From Allobosea sp. OK403 (lineage in GTDB: Bacteria > Pseudomonadota > Alphaproteobacteria > Rhizobiales > Beijerinckiaceae), in NCBI RefSeq assembly GCF_900113835.1, contig NZ_FOQV01000001.1, positions 558,001 to 622,000 of the forward strand: a stretch of DNA of 64,000 bases, given 5' to 3'. This document shows, piece after piece, positions 26,805-36,841 of the stretch (the stretch's first letter is position 1; every line of letters begins with the position of its first letter). The notes beneath the pieces were generated by a model. It searched no databases. It saw only the letters and a program-made list of their open reading frames with translations, and was not told the DNA's origin. Made by a program: the position numbers and the translations under genes.

Positions 26805-27998
26805 GTGTCGACCATTCCGACCGAGACGGTTCAGCCGGGCAAGGCCTCGCTGCTCTACGATCCCAAGATAAGGGGCTATGTCTACCAGCTGGCCCTGCTC
26901 GCCGTTGTCGGCTTCCTGCTCTATTCGGCCGCGTCGAACGCCATCACCAATCTGCGCGCGCAGAAGATCGCGTCCGGCTTCGGTTTCTGGCACAATGCCG
27001 CGGGTTTCGACGTCAACCAGAAGCTGATCCCATTCAGCGCCTCGGGCTCGACCTATGGCGAGGCTTTCTATGTCGGCCTTCTGAACACGCTGCTGGTCGC
27101 CTCGATCGGCATCGTGCTGTCGACCTTCCTCGGTTTCTTCGTCGGCGTGGCGCGGCTCTCCAGCAATTGGGTGCTGTCGAAGCTCGCGATGATCTATGTC
27201 GAGGTCATCCGCAACCTGCCGCTGCTGCTGCAATTGTTCTTCTGGTACAACGCGGTGCTGAAGCCGTTGCCCAATCCGCGCCAGTCGATCGAATTGCCGG
27301 CGGGTGCGTTGCTCAACAATCGCGGCCTTTACCTCCCCGATCCTCAGCTCGGCCCCGGCGGTTCGCTCATCGTCTGGACGTTCCTGATCGGCATCGTCGC
27401 CTCGATCATCTTCCGCATCTGGGCCCGCAAGCAGCAGGAGGCGACCGGCAAGCAGTACCCTGTCGGCTGGATCGCGCTCGGCTTGATCGTGGTGCTGCCG
27501 TTCTTCGTCTATCTCGTCACGGGCCGCCCGATCTCGTTCGTCTACCCGGAGATCGCCGGCTTCAACCTGCGCGGCGGCATCCAGATCTTCCCGGAATTCG
27601 TCGCGCTGCTGCTGGGTCTTACGACCTATACTGCGGGCTTCATCGCCGAGGTCGTGCGCGCCGGCATTCTCGCCGTCTCGAAAGGGCAGACCGAGGCCGC
27701 CAATGCGCTGGGTCTGCGCGCCGGGCCGACCTTGAAGCTCGTCGTCATTCCGCAGGCCATGCGGGTGATCATCCCGCCTCTGACCTCGAACTACCTCAAC
27801 CTGACCAAGAACTCCTCCCTGGCGGTCGCGATCGGCTATCCCGATCTCGTCCAGGTCTTCACCGGCACGGTGCTGAACCAGACCGGGCAGGCGGTCGAAG
27901 TGGTCGCGATCACCATGGCGGTCTATCTCACGATCTCGCTCGTCACCTCGTTTTTCATGAATATCTACAACAAGCGCATGGCGCTGGTGGAACGGTGA
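26805..27998 (+). CDS. aapQ: General L-amino acid ABC transporter permease AapQ
   Basis: Inner-membrane permease of the Aap system, 397 residues, with the long N-terminal part typical of AapQ and about eight hydrophobic segments. The conserved cytoplasmic coupling (EAA) loop is GQTEAANALGLRAGPTLK followed by VIPQAMRVIIPPL. The HisM-type domain starts around YVGLLNTLLVASIGIVLS. Start GTG 26805 with AAAGGG upstream. Paired with AapM it forms the transmembrane heterodimer; AapM starts 10 bases after its stop. Confidence 0.95.
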   Translation: MSTIPTETVQPGKASLLYDPKIRGYVYQLALLAVVGFLLYSAASNAITNLRAQKIASGFGFWHNAAGFDVNQKLIPFSASGSTYGEAFYVGLLNTLLVASIGIVLSTFLGFFVGVARLSSNWVLSKLAMIYVEVIRNLPLLLQLFFWYNAVLKPLPNPRQSIELPAGALLNNRGLYLPDPQLGPGGSLIVWTFLIGIVASIIFRIWARKQQEATGKQYPVGWIALGLIVVLPFFVYLVTGRPISFVYPEIAGFNLRGGIQIFPEFVALLLGLTTYTAGFIAEVVRAGILAVSKGQTEAANALGLRAGPTLKLVVIPQAMRVIIPPLTSNYLNLTKNSSLAVAIGYPDLVQVFTGTVLNQTGQAVEVVAITMAVYLTISLVTSFFMNIYNKRMALVER

Positions 27999-28008
27999 GG
28001 GCGCCACG

Positions 28009-29388
28009 ATGACAGACGCAACGCTCGAAAATTCGCCTTACGCCTTCGTACGCAAGGAGACGCTGCCTCAGGAAACCGCGCCGCTTTCGGTCGCGGGGCC
28101 TGTCGCCTGGATTCGCGCCAACCTGTTCTCCGGCCCGGTCAATTCGATCCTGACGCTGCTATGCATCTACATCGTCGTGACCACAGTGCCGGAAATGGTG
28201 CGGTTCTACTTCATCGACGCCGTCTGGAGCGGCACCAACCGCGACGCATGCCTGGCCGACAAGATCGGCCGGCCGGTCGGCGCCTGCTGGGCCTATATCG
28301 GCGACCGTTTCCAGTACTTCATCTACGGCTCCTACCCGGTGCCGCAACGCTGGCGCGTCAACATCGTCTTCGCCATGTTTGCGCTTGGCGTGGTCTGGCT
28401 GCTCTGGGAAAGGGCGCCGCTGAAGAAGGTCGGCTTCTTCTTCTTCTTCGTCCTGCTGCCGATCGGCGCCTATGTGCTGCTGCTCGGCGGCCCCAATGCC
28501 GAAGGCTTCTTGCGCTGGCTCATCGGCCTGACGCTGGTGCTGATGGTGGTCTATCTGGTGCTGTCCTTCGTGCCCGCTCTGGCGCGTTTCTGGATCGGCC
28601 CTGCCTTCCTGGCCGTCGAGGAGGCGCTGCCACCCTGGAAACGCTTCTACCGGCCCAAGCGCCTGATCCTGATGTCGCTGGTCGTCTTCGGCCTGATCGC
28701 GATCCTGGCCGACCAGGTCGGCTTGCCGCGTGTCGACACCGGCCTCTGGGGCGGCATGACGGTGACCTTCCTGATCGCGGCGGTCGGCATCGTCTTCTCG
28801 CTGCCGCTCGGTGTCATCCTGGCGCTGGGACGGCGCTCGAAGCTGCCGATCATCCAGCTTCTCTCGGTGATCTTCATCGAGTTCGTCCGCGGCGTGCCGC
28901 TGATCACGGTGCTGTTCATGGCCAACACCATGCTGCCGCTGTTCGTGCCGCAGGAATATTCGCCGGACCGGCTGCTGCGGCCGCTGGTCGGCGTCGCACT
29001 CTTCGCCGCCGCCTATATGGCGGAGGTTATTCGCGGCGGCCTGCAGGCGATGCCGAAGGGCCAGTATGAAGGAGCGATGTCGCTCGGTCTGGGTTATTGG
29101 CAGATGATGCGGCTGATCATCCTGCCCCAGGCGCTGCGCATCGTCATTCCGGGCATCGTCAATACGTTCATCGGGCTGTTCAAGGATACGACGCTGGTCA
29201 CCATCGTCGGCATCTTCGACTTCCTGCGCACCATCGAAGCGACCCTGGTCGATCCGACCTGGGCGACGCCGACCACGCGCGCGACAGGCTATGCCTTCGC
29301 CGCGATGTTCTATTTCCTGTGTTGCTGGGGCATGTCACGTTACTCGATCTCGGTCGAGAAGCGGATGGCCGCCGGTCAGAAGCGCTGA
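28009..29388 (+). CDS. aapM: General L-amino acid ABC transporter permease AapM
   Basis: Second permease of the Aap heterodimer, 459 residues, longer than AapQ because of extra N-terminal helices (residues 45-190). The coupling loop reads [19 protein letters not shown] then [16 protein letters not shown], and [18 protein letters not shown] is the family's first conserved helix of the transport domain. ATG 28009 follows aapQ closely. The AapQ/AapM/AapP set is complete and intact here. Confidence 0.95.
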   Translation: MTDATLENSPYAFVRKETLPQETAPLSVAGPVAWIRANLFSGPVNSILTLLCIYIVVTTVPEMVRFYFIDAVWSGTNRDACLADKIGRPVGACWAYIGDRFQYFIYGSYPVPQRWRVNIVFAMFALGVVWLLWERAPLKKVGFFFFFVLLPIGAYVLLLGGPNAEGFLRWLIGLTLVLMVVYLVLSFVPALARFWIGPAFLAVEEALPPWKRFYRPKRLILMSLVVFGLIAILADQVGLPRVDTGLWGGMTVTFLIAAVGIVFSLPLGVILALGRRSKLPIIQLLSVIFIEFVRGVPLITVLFMANTMLPLFVPQEYSPDRLLRPLVGVALFAAAYMAEVIRGGLQAMPKGQYEGAMSLGLGYWQMMRLIILPQALRIVIPGIVNTFIGLFKDTTLVTIVGIFDFLRTIEATLVDPTWATPTTRATGYAFAAMFYFLCCWGMSRYSISVEKRMAAGQKR

Positions 29389-29402
29389 AGGGACAAATCA
29401 AC

Positions 29403-30200
29403 ATGACCATGGCAGAAACGAATACCGCGAGCCGCCCCGCCGCGCTGAAGCAGACCTCGCTGAACACACCGACCGCGGTCGAGATGATCGGCGTCAACAA
29501 GTGGTACGGCGAGTTCCACGTGCTGCGCGACATCAACCTGAAGGTCGAGCGCGGCGAGAAGCTGGTGATCTGCGGACCGTCGGGCTCCGGCAAGTCGACG
29601 ATGATCCGCTGCATCAACCGCCTGGAAGAGCACCAGAAGGGCTCGATCATCGTCGACGGCACCGAACTCACCAACGACCTGAAGAAGATCGACGAGATCC
29701 GCCGCGATGTCGGCATGGTGTTCCAGCACTTCAACCTGTTCCCGCATCTGACGATCCTGGAGAACCTGACGTTGGCGCCGATCTGGGTCCGCAAGATGCC
29801 CAAGAAGGATGCCGAGGAGATCGGCATGCACTATCTCAAGCGCGTCAAGATTCCCGAGCAGGCGGCGAAATATCCTGGCCAGCTCTCGGGCGGCCAGCAG
29901 CAGCGCGTCGCCATCGCGCGTTCGCTCTGCATGAGCCCCAAGATCATGCTGTTCGACGAGCCGACCTCGGCGCTCGACCCCGAGATGGTCAAGGAGGTAC
30001 TCGACACCATGGTCTCGCTCGCCGATGAGGGCATGACCATGCTCTGCGTCACCCACGAAATGGGCTTTGCCCGCCAGGTCGCCGACCGGGTCATTTTCAT
30101 GGATGCCGGGCAGATCGTCGAAATGAACGAGCCCAACGCCTTCTTCAAGAACCCGCAGCATGAGCGCACGAAGCTCTTCCTGAGCCAAATCCTGCATTGA
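29403..30200 (+). CDS. aapP: General L-amino acid ABC transporter ATP-binding protein AapP
   Basis: ATPase powering Aap uptake, 265 residues. Walker [10 protein letters not shown] (residues 59-67), Q-loop in [14 protein letters not shown] signature [15 protein letters not shown], Walker [13 protein letters not shown], and the switch histidine in [10 protein letters not shown]: all complete. ATG 29403 lies 14 bases after the aapM stop. It is the last gene of the operon; a strong intrinsic terminator follows at 30231-30264. Confidence 0.96.
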   Translation: MTMAETNTASRPAALKQTSLNTPTAVEMIGVNKWYGEFHVLRDINLKVERGEKLVICGPSGSGKSTMIRCINRLEEHQKGSIIVDGTELTNDLKKIDEIRRDVGMVFQHFNLFPHLTILENLTLAPIWVRKMPKKDAEEIGMHYLKRVKIPEQAAKYPGQLSGGQQQRVAIARSLCMSPKIMLFDEPTSALDPEMVKEVLDTMVSLADEGMTMLCVTHEMGFARQVADRVIFMDAGQIVEMNEPNAFFKNPQHERTKLFLSQILH

Positions 30201-30230
30201 GTTCAATTTCGGCAGATTAGGATTTTTCCG

Positions 30231-30264
30231 ATGGCGCACCGATTCTTCCGGTGCGCCATTTTTT
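30231..30264 (+). terminator. Intrinsic terminator of the aap operon
   Basis: ATGGCGCACCG / CGGTGCGCCAT (11-bp stem, 7-base loop) followed by a T-run, 31 bases after the aapP stop. A textbook rho-independent terminator. Confidence 0.93.
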
Positions 30265-30390
30265 GTTGCGATTGAATAATCGTCGACGAGCGATTTTATT
30301 ACCGCCTTGGGGGTAGGGCGGTGCGTAAACTGCACCTAATGGGAACAAAGCGGTGTCCGGCAGGTTCTTCATCAAACCGGAGGAAACACC

Positions 30391-30693
30391 ATGAACCGCT
30401 TCATTCCCGCTCTCGTCGCCACTCTCGTGATGACAGGCGGCGCCTATGCCCAGTCGATCAACATCGGTCCCGGCGGCGTCGGTGTCGATACGCGCGGCCC
30501 GCGCGAGCGCGTCATCGAGCGCGAAGTTCGCCGTGATGACGGCGACGGTTACGATCGTCGCTCGGACCGTGGTTATCGACGCGACGATCGTCGTCGCGCC
30601 GAGTTCCGCGACCGCGAGCGCTGCCGCACGGTCGTCACGCGCGAGGAGACACGCCGTGGCGTGATCAAGACGAGGCAGCGCGTCTGCAGCTGA
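30391..30693 (+). CDS. Small arginine-rich exported protein
   Basis: A 100-residue protein with signal peptide (NRFIPALVATLVMTGGAYA, cleavage before QSINIG). The mature part is unusually rich in Arg and Asp (DRRSDRGYRRDDRRRAEFRD) with two cysteines (ERCRTVV and RVCS), so probably a small disulfide-bonded periplasmic protein. I do not recognise a family. GGAGGAAACACC precedes the ATG. An intrinsic terminator follows closely, so it is a single-gene unit. Confidence 0.72.
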   Translation: MNRFIPALVATLVMTGGAYAQSINIGPGGVGVDTRGPRERVIEREVRRDDGDGYDRRSDRGYRRDDRRRAEFRDRERCRTVVTREETRRGVIKTRQRVCS

Positions 30694-30728
30694 TCGACAA
30701 TCCAGCTTCGGCGAAACCCGAATCGAAA

Positions 30729-30760
30729 GGCCGTCCCGCTCGCGCGGGGCGGCCGTTTTT
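30729..30760 (+). terminator. Intrinsic terminator
   Basis: GGCCGTCCCGC / GCGGGGCGGCC (one G-T pair, TCGC loop) followed by GTTTTT, after the small exported protein gene. Confidence 0.88.
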
Positions 30761-30777
30761 ATGCGCCGTTTGGCAGC

Positions 30778-31950
30778 CTATTTGCCGTCACGCGCTTTCA
30801 CGGCCGCGTCCGGGAAATCCGAGAACAACCCATCGATGCCGAGGTCGAAGAACGCCTTGTATTCGGCGCTCGGATCGCCCTTGTAGTTCGAGGCTAGGCG
30901 CTTGGGCTCGCTGCGGAAGGTCCAGCTATGGACGAAGAGCCCGGCAGCGTGGGCATTCCTGACGACATCGGTCGCCGGCAGTAGCACGCGGTCGCGCTCG
31001 TCGATCACGCCGTCCTTATTCAGATCCTGGGGCTTGCCGTCATCGCCCAGGACCAGCTTGGCTGGCAGGATGTAGGGCTTCCAGGGGGCGACACCGTCGG
31101 CATAGGTCTTGATCTCCTTCAGCCCTTCAGCCGTGACGAGATCCTTGAAACTGCGCTTGTCGCCGGTGACGACGAAATCATAGGGCTTGTCGAAGGGGGC
31201 GGCCAGAACGACGCCGCCATCCTTGTCGACATCGTCGGCATCGACGAGCTGGATGAGGCGCAGCTGTGTCTTGCCGCGGAGATATTTCAAATTTGCGGTC
31301 TCGAAGCTCTGGATGATCACGGGCGAGGATTTCTCGGTCCAGCCGGCGGCCTTGAGCGCGACGAGCAGGCGGTCCTCGAGCGGCAAGCCGATCGCGGCAT
31401 GGAAGATCGAATGCTTGGTCTCGGGATAGATGCCGATGACGCGCCCAAGCCGTGTGCTCTCGGTCTTGGCGAGGTCGATGATCTCCTGCAGCGTCGGAAT
31501 CTCGTATTTGCCGTTATGGGTCTGGTCACGATCGGCAAAGGCCTGCTTGGCCCGCAGGGTCTTGATCTCGGCGAGCGTGAAGTCGCCGGCGAACCAGTCG
31601 GTGGTGTCGATGCCGTCGATCTTGCGCGTGGTCTTGCGGCTGGCGAATTCCGGCCTGGTCGATACATCGGTCGTGCCGCTCATGATCGGCTCATGCCGTG
31701 CGACCAGCACGCCGTCCTTCGTCGCCACGAGATCGGGCTCGATGAAATCGGCGCCCATCTCGATCGCGAGCTTGTAGGACTCGAGCGTGTGCTCGGGCCG
31801 GTGGCCGCTGGCGCCGCGGTGGCCGATGATCAACGGTTTCTGGCCCGACAAGGTCGGGGTGGCGGTCTGGGCCATCGCTTCAGGGGCGGCCAGCGCGCCG
31901 CAGGCGAGGCCAGCCAGCATCGTGGCACAGAGCAAGGTCGCTTTCAGCAT
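30778..31950 (-). CDS. glpQ: Periplasmic glycerophosphodiester phosphodiesterase
   Basis: Hydrolyses deacylated phospholipids to glycerol-3-phosphate and an alcohol in the periplasm. Signal peptide residues 1-28 ([18 protein letters not shown]), then the GDPD TIM barrel: [20 protein letters not shown] with the catalytic HRG...[22 protein letters not shown] with the metal ligands, and [10 protein letters not shown] near the end. The length of 390 residues fits GlpQ rather than the short cytosolic UgpQ type. ATG 31950 begins the signal peptide; the open frame upstream of it is not conserved. Its stop lies 17 bases beyond the preceding convergent terminator. Confidence 0.93.
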   Translation of the reverse strand: MLKATLLCATMLAGLACGALAAPEAMAQTATPTLSGQKPLIIGHRGASGHRPEHTLESYKLAIEMGADFIEPDLVATKDGVLVARHEPIMSGTTDVSTRPEFASRKTTRKIDGIDTTDWFAGDFTLAEIKTLRAKQAFADRDQTHNGKYEIPTLQEIIDLAKTESTRLGRVIGIYPETKHSIFHAAIGLPLEDRLLVALKAAGWTEKSSPVIIQSFETANLKYLRGKTQLRLIQLVDADDVDKDGGVVLAAPFDKPYDFVVTGDKRSFKDLVTAEGLKEIKTYADGVAPWKPYILPAKLVLGDDGKPQDLNKDGVIDERDRVLLPATDVVRNAHAAGLFVHSWTFRSEPKRLASNYKGDPSAEYKAFFDLGIDGLFSDFPDAAVKARDGK

Positions 31951-32030
31951 CGGTCCGGTCCCTGGTCGCGTTATCGTTGGCGCGACCATGATCAGGCGAT
32001 GTGACAGGCCGGTGAAGCCGAAGGGGCGGC

Positions 32031-32285
32031 CTATTCCGCCGGGGCGACCTGCACTGGAGCTGCAGGATGGGCGCTGCGACGATCCATGTCGGCGACCATC
32101 CGGCGCGCCATGGTACTGGCGGTCTTCTCGAAGCAGAAGGGCAGGAAGGCATGGACGAAGGCGCAGAACGAAGCCGCGAACATGCGCCCGGAATAGCGCA
32201 TCGCGACGCCGAAATGCTCGCCATAGGTCTCGCCGACCGTCTCGGGATGCTGCGTGAAGAGTCTGACCAAGTTGGGTTGTGGCAT
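32031..32285 (-). CDS. DUF6356 family protein
   Basis: An 84-residue protein with the pattern [20 protein letters not shown] seen in DUF6356 proteins, followed by one amphipathic or membrane-associated helix ([17 protein letters not shown]). Function unknown; relatives are often annotated near capsule genes. ATG 32285 is preferred over one 57 bases upstream that lacks conservation. It is divergent from the AsnC regulator and 80 bases upstream of the glycerophosphodiesterase on the same strand. Confidence 0.75.
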   Translation of the reverse strand: MPQPNLVRLFTQHPETVGETYGEHFGVAMRYSGRMFAASFCAFVHAFLPFCFEKTASTMARRMVADMDRRSAHPAAPVQVAPAE

Positions 32286-32401
32286 CGCGTTCTCCCAGAT
32301 GTCCCGGAAGAGTGCCCATACGGCAGGAAGAGCGCTTCCCAATTATCAGAAAGAAATCCAGGATATCGGGATCATATCCCTGTTGTAAGGCAAAACTCAG
32401 T

Positions 32402-32881
32402 ATGGCGTCCCAAAATCCGAGCCTCGATCCATTCGATCTCGCCATCCTGCGTGAGTTGCAGCGCGATTCGACCCGCAGCATCGAGGATCTCGCCGCGCTG
32501 GTGAATCTCTCACGCAATGCCTGCTGGCGCAGGATCAAGCTGCTGGAGGAGGCCGGCGTCATCCGCGCCCGCGTCGCGCTGGTCGAGGCGTCGAAGGTCA
32601 ATGCCGGGCTGACGGTGCTGATCCGGATCAGGACGAGCCAGCACAGCGCAAAATGGGCGGAGGCGTTCCGGGATACGGTCAGGGCCCTGCCGGAGATCGT
32701 CGGCGCCTATCGCACCTCGGGCGAGGTCGATTACATCCTGCGGGCTCGTGTGCCGGACGTCGCAGCCTATGACAGGCTCTATCAGCGTCTCATCGCCCGC
32801 ATCGACATGGTCGATGTCGCGGCGAGCTTCGTCATGGAGGAGATCAAGGACACGACCGAAGTGCCGCTCGGCTACGCTTGA
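32402..32881 (+). CDS. Lrp/AsnC-family transcriptional regulator
   Basis: A 159-residue regulator. N-terminal winged helix: [20 protein letters not shown] then [20 protein letters not shown] (recognition helix), and a C-terminal RAM ligand domain with [19 protein letters not shown]. Such proteins form octamers that respond to an amino acid; which one is unknown. ATG 32402 begins the conserved part. It is divergent from the DUF6356 gene with 116 bases between, a likely site of autoregulation. Confidence 0.9.
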   Translation: MASQNPSLDPFDLAILRELQRDSTRSIEDLAALVNLSRNACWRRIKLLEEAGVIRARVALVEASKVNAGLTVLIRIRTSQHSAKWAEAFRDTVRALPEIVGAYRTSGEVDYILRARVPDVAAYDRLYQRLIARIDMVDVAASFVMEEIKDTTEVPLGYA

Positions 32882-32903
32882 GCGACACTTCGGTCGGCAT
32901 TCG

Positions 32904-33044
32904 TCAGTAGCGGTTCTCGAGCGTCGTCTTGGCGTCGAGGCGCTTCTTGGCCGGCGGCGTCAAATCCGGCGGCGGCGTGGTGGCGCAGGCGGCAAGCGCC
33001 AGCGTCATGAGCGCAGCAAGGGTGAGGCGGCTGAGGCGGATCAT
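32904..33044 (-). CDS. Very small predicted lipoprotein (46 residues)
   Basis: MIRLSRLTLAALMTLALAAC ends in a clear lipobox, with Cys20 for lipid attachment, followed by a short Pro/Lys-rich tail (TTPPPDLTPPAKKRL). The form resembles entericidin-like or other small alphaproteobacterial lipoproteins. An ATG 12 bases upstream (33056) is an alternative. Function unknown. Confidence 0.6.
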   Translation of the reverse strand: MIRLSRLTLAALMTLALAACATTPPPDLTPPAKKRLDAKTTLENRY

Positions 33045-33216
33045 CGGCGGTTCCATTCGGTGGGAGCGGATCGCTTCTTCTTTCCGCCGATGCTGACGCC
33101 TCGTCAAGCAAGCTGTCTTACGCTTGGACCAATCACAAACGCGTGCGGGAAGGGAGCCTGCCGTCGATTCCGCTCCGGCGGCAGGGCGCCCCCTCGGGAC
33201 GCGGGGGCAGGGATGG

Positions 33217-33321
33217 CTAGAGCGTTTTCGAGCGAAGTGGACACCGGTTCGCGTGAAGAAAACGCGCCGAACAAAGACCTAGAGCAATTGAACGATCCAA
33301 TCGGATCGAAAATTGCTCTAG
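33217..33321 (+). repeat. TAGAGC-type palindromic element (long form)
   Basis: CTAGAGCGTTTTCGAGCGAA ... ACCGGTTCGCG ... CTAGAGCAATTGAACGATCC ... AATTGCTCTAG, about 105 bp. The right end provides the TAG stop of the lipoprotein gene at 33318-33527. Confidence 0.88.
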
Positions 33322-33527
33322 AAGGTCCGGTTCTCCATCCGGGTGGTCGCATCCGGCGAGCTTGCCGAAGGCTTCAGCGGTGTCGCTAGCGGCTGGCCCT
33401 GCGTTTTCGACGTGCTCGTGAATGACGGATTCGAGCCCATGCTGGCGTGGAAACCGTCGCTCTCGATGCACCCTGCCAGTGACAGGGCCAATGCAGTCAG
33501 GATTGTGATAGGGATGATGCGGATCAT
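33318..33527 (-). CDS. Small predicted lipoprotein (69 residues)
   Basis: MIRIIPITILTALALSLAGC carries a lipobox with Cys20, then a Ser/Thr/Pro-rich tail (TSTSKTQGQPLATPLKPSAS). The stop codon TAG (33318-33320) is the terminal CTA of the repeat element at 33217-33321, so the C-terminus may have been set by that insertion. Function unknown. It is divergent from the RsmB-type gene. Confidence 0.6.
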   Translation of the reverse strand: MIRIIPITILTALALSLAGCIESDGFHASMGSNPSFTSTSKTQGQPLATPLKPSASSPDATTRMENRTF

Positions 33528-33637
33528 GACCGTACCTCATGAAATACCGGCATTGCCGGTCTCGCCCCCGCCGATTAATTGTGCCATCACCGCGTCGATT
33601 TTGTGTCGCGCATGCCGGCACGACACGGATCCGAAAT

Positions 33638-34936
33638 ATGACGCCCGCCGCCCGCATCAGCGCCGCCATCGAGGTGCTGGACGACCTCATCCAGCGCCGC
33701 CGCCCAGCCTCTGATGCGCTGAAGGATTGGGGCCTTTCACGGCGTTTCGCCGGCTCCAAGGACCGTGCGGCGATCGCCTCGCTCGTCTATGACGCGTTGC
33801 GCCGCAGGGCGTCCTCGGCCTTCGTCATGGCGGCGGAAACACCGCGCGCGCTGGTGCTCGGCATGCTCGCCGGCCTGCGCGGCCTCAGTGCCGAGGAGAT
33901 CGCGCTGCTCTGCTCGGGCGAGAATCACGCGCCCATGCCGCTCGATGCCGAGGAACAGGCAAGGCTCGCTGCCTTCTCGCTCGATGGCGCGCCCGACTGG
34001 ATCCGCGCCGACGTCCCGGAATGGCTGTGGCCGGCCTTCTCCGGGGGCTTCGGCACCGACGCGGTGGGCGAGGGCCAGGCGCTGGCCGGCCGCGCGCCGA
34101 TCGACATCCGCACCAATCGCCTGAAATCGAGTCGCGACGCGCTGATGGCGGATCTGGCCCATGCCTCGCCCGAGCCCGGCGCCTGGTCACCCGATGCGCT
34201 GCGCTTCCAGCCCGGTCATGACGGGCGCGGACCGTCATTGCAGGCGGAGCCGTCCTTCTTCGCCGGCGGCTTCGAGATCCAGGATGAGGGCTCGCAGCTC
34301 GTTACCTTGCTGGCCGGCGCGCAGCCGGGCCAGACCGTGATCGATCTCTGCGCCGGGGCTGGCGGCAAGACGCTGGCGCTGGCCGCGCTGATGGGCAATC
34401 AGGGGCGTCTGTTCGCGACCGACCTGGACAGCCGCAGGCTTGCGCCGCTGCATGAGCGGCTGGCGCGTTCAGGCGCAACCAATGTCGAGATCCGCATTCC
34501 GCGCAGCCGCGGTCACGAACCCCTGATCGACCTCGCGGGACAGGTCGACCTTGCTTTGGTCGATGCACCCTGCACGGGCTCGGGCACCTGGCGGCGCAAT
34601 CCCGATGCGAAATGGCGCGTGCGGCCGGGCGCTTTGGCCGAGCGCATCAAGGACCAAGCCGAGGTTCTGGCGCGCGCGGCGCGGCTGGTGAAGCCGGGCG
34701 GGCGCATCGCCTATATCACCTGCTCGATGCTGCCGGACGAGAATGACGAGGCCATCCGGGCTTTCCTCGCGCGCCATGCCGGTTTCGCGGCGGTGCCGCT
34801 TGCCGACGTGCTGGCCTCGAGCGAAGGCGACTTTGGTTTGCTCGCCCGTTTCGCCACGGAATTCGGTCTGCAGCTCTCGCCGCGCCGCACCGGGACGGAC
34901 GGATTCTACCTGGCTTGCACGCAACGCATTGCCTGA
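33638..34936 (+). CDS. RsmB-type rRNA (cytosine-C5) methyltransferase
   Basis: RNA 5-methylcytosine methyltransferase, 432 residues. N-terminal NusB-like RNA-binding region (AARISAAIEVLDDLIQRRRP, then SRRFAGSKDRAAIASLVYDA). The catalytic SAM domain has VIDLCAGAGGKTLALAALM (motif I), FATDLDSRRL, DAPCTGSGTWRRNPDAKWR (motif IV, Cys) and YITCSMLPDEN (motif VI, catalytic Cys). The spacing is that of the RsmB/NOL1 group. ATG 33638 fits the conserved start. guaA follows 49 bases later. Confidence 0.92.
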   Translation: MTPAARISAAIEVLDDLIQRRRPASDALKDWGLSRRFAGSKDRAAIASLVYDALRRRASSAFVMAAETPRALVLGMLAGLRGLSAEEIALLCSGENHAPMPLDAEEQARLAAFSLDGAPDWIRADVPEWLWPAFSGGFGTDAVGEGQALAGRAPIDIRTNRLKSSRDALMADLAHASPEPGAWSPDALRFQPGHDGRGPSLQAEPSFFAGGFEIQDEGSQLVTLLAGAQPGQTVIDLCAGAGGKTLALAALMGNQGRLFATDLDSRRLAPLHERLARSGATNVEIRIPRSRGHEPLIDLAGQVDLALVDAPCTGSGTWRRNPDAKWRVRPGALAERIKDQAEVLARAARLVKPGGRIAYITCSMLPDENDEAIRAFLARHAGFAAVPLADVLASSEGDFGLLARFATEFGLQLSPRRTGTDGFYLACTQRIA

Positions 34937-34985
34937 AGGCCAACAGGACGTTGCACGCGCGCGCGCGATCCATTAACCGAACGCG

Positions 34986-36551
34986 ATGACGAGCGAAAAA
35001 ATTCACGACTCCATTCTCATCATCGACTTCGGCAGCCAGGTGACGCAGCTGATCGCGCGTCGCGTGCGCGAGATCGGCGTCTATTGCGAGATCGCGCCAT
35101 TCCAGTCGGCATCCGAGGCCTTCCAGCGCCTCAAGCCCAAGGGCGTGATCTTCTCCGGCGGCCCGGCCTCCGTGCCGGATGAGGGCTCGCCCCGCGCGCC
35201 GCAGGAGGTGTTCTCGACTGGCCTGCCGGTGCTTGGCATCTGCTACGGCCAGCAAACCATGGCGCATCAACTCGGCGGCAAGGTCGAGAGCGGCCACGCA
35301 GCCGAGTTCGGTCGGGCCGATGTCGAGATCGTCACGCCTTCGGCGCTGTTCGAAGGCATTTGGGAGGAGGGCGGTCGCTACCCCGTCTGGATGAGCCATG
35401 GCGATCGCGTTACGCAGTTGCCGGCTGGTTTCTCGGTCAAGGCGACCTCGGAGAACGCGCCCTATGCGGTGGCGAGCGACGAGGATCGGCGCTTCTATTC
35501 GACCATGTTCCACCCCGAGGTCGTGCATACGCCCGATGGCGGCAAGCTGCTGCGCAACTTCGTCGTGACCATCTGCGGTTGCGTGCCGGACTGGAGCATG
35601 GCGGCCTATCGCGCCGAGACCATCGCCAAGATCAAAGCGCAGGTCGGCAAGGGCCGCGTCATCTGCGGCCTCTCCGGCGGCGTCGACTCGGCTGTCGCAG
35701 CCGTGCTGATCCATGAGGCGATCGGCGCTCAGCTCACCTGCGTCTTCGTCGACCACGGCCTGATGCGGATGAACGAGGCCGAAGAGGTCGTGCGCTTGTT
35801 CCGCGACAGCTATAACATCCCGCTCGTTCATGTTGAGGCCGAAGCGCTTTTCCTCTCCGAGCTCGCCAAATGCGGCGCCGATCCGGAAGCCAAGCGCAAG
35901 ACCATCGGCCGGCTCTTCATCGAGGTCTTCGACGAGGAAGCGAAGAAGCTCGGTGGTGCTGATTTCCTGGCCCAGGGCACACTTTATCCTGACGTGATCG
36001 AGAGCGTCTCGTTCTCAGGCGGTCCGTCGGTGACGATCAAGTCGCACCACAATGTCGGCGGCCTGCCCGAGCGCATGAAGATGAAGCTCGTCGAGCCTTT
36101 GCGCGAGCTCTTCAAGGACGAGGTCCGGGTGCTCGGCCGCGAACTTGGCCTGCCCGAGGCTTTCGTCGGTCGCCATCCCTTCCCCGGCCCCGGCCTCGCC
36201 ATCCGCTGCCCCGGCGAGATCACCAAGGAGAAGCTCGACATCCTGCGCAAGGCCGATGCGATCTATCTCGACGAGATCCGCAAGGCCGGGCTCTACGACG
36301 TGATCTGGCAGGCTTTCGCCGTGCTGCTGCCGGTGCGCACCGTCGGTGTGATGGGCGACTACCGCACCTATGACCACGTGCTGGCACTGCGCGCCGTGAC
36401 CTCGGTCGACGGCATGACGGCCGATTTCTACCCCTACGACATGGCCTTCCTCGGTCGCACCGCGACCCGCATCATCAACGAGGTCAAGGGCATCAACCGC
36501 GTCGTCTACGACGTGACCAGCAAGCCGCCCGGCACGATCGAGTGGGAATGA
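34986..36551 (+). CDS. guaA: GMP synthase (glutamine-hydrolysing)
   Basis: Converts XMP to GMP with glutamine and ATP. Class I amidotransferase domain with the catalytic Cys86 in LGICYGQQ and His176-Glu in FHPEV; ATP-pyrophosphatase loop [10 protein letters not shown]; dimerisation domain ending PPGTIEWE. Length 521 residues, normal. The last codons and stop (GAGTGGGAATGA, 36540-36551) are the conserved guaA 3' sequence used as attachment site by a known class of genomic islands, and an integrase relic lies just downstream. Confidence 0.97.
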   Translation: MTSEKIHDSILIIDFGSQVTQLIARRVREIGVYCEIAPFQSASEAFQRLKPKGVIFSGGPASVPDEGSPRAPQEVFSTGLPVLGICYGQQTMAHQLGGKVESGHAAEFGRADVEIVTPSALFEGIWEEGGRYPVWMSHGDRVTQLPAGFSVKATSENAPYAVASDEDRRFYSTMFHPEVVHTPDGGKLLRNFVVTICGCVPDWSMAAYRAETIAKIKAQVGKGRVICGLSGGVDSAVAAVLIHEAIGAQLTCVFVDHGLMRMNEAEEVVRLFRDSYNIPLVHVEAEALFLSELAKCGADPEAKRKTIGRLFIEVFDEEAKKLGGADFLAQGTLYPDVIESVSFSGGPSVTIKSHHNVGGLPERMKMKLVEPLRELFKDEVRVLGRELGLPEAFVGRHPFPGPGLAIRCPGEITKEKLDILRKADAIYLDEIRKAGLYDVIWQAFAVLLPVRTVGVMGDYRTYDHVLALRAVTSVDGMTADFYPYDMAFLGRTATRIINEVKGINRVVYDVTSKPPGTIEWE

Positions 36552-36670
36552 TTTTGGCCGACCCGAACGCCGCCGATAGCACGCCATGGTACGACGTAAG
36601 CTACTGAAAACAAAAATAAATCACCTCGATAGCGATCGGCAGCTATCGGTAGGTAGAGTTTGGCACTGGC

Positions 36671-36687
36671 GGTCCGTCTGACGGACC
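36671..36687. repeat. 17-bp perfect palindrome
   Basis: GGTCCGTCTGACGGACC (8-1-8) downstream of guaA. Too tight to be a terminator hairpin; it could be a protein-binding site linked to the integrated DNA. Nothing else supports a role. Confidence 0.4.
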
Positions 36688-36714
36688 TTGGGCACATTGC
36701 TTAGCCGCATTTTT

Positions 36715-36756
36715 GAAAGCACCGCCGTGGGCAATGAGTCTTGTGACGGTGCTTTC
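36715..36756 (+). terminator. Terminator-like hairpin downstream of guaA
   Basis: GAAAGCACCG / CGGTGCTTTC, a 10-bp stem with a 22-base loop, followed by TTCATATT. It may end guaA transcription. The loop is long and the T-tract weak. Confidence 0.45.
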
Positions 36757-36841
36757 TTCATATTAAACCATTGAATTCAATGGATAATATCTGTCTCGAG
36801 GCCTCGAATTTGTGCTGACGGTACTTTTCAGGAGCCAGTAG

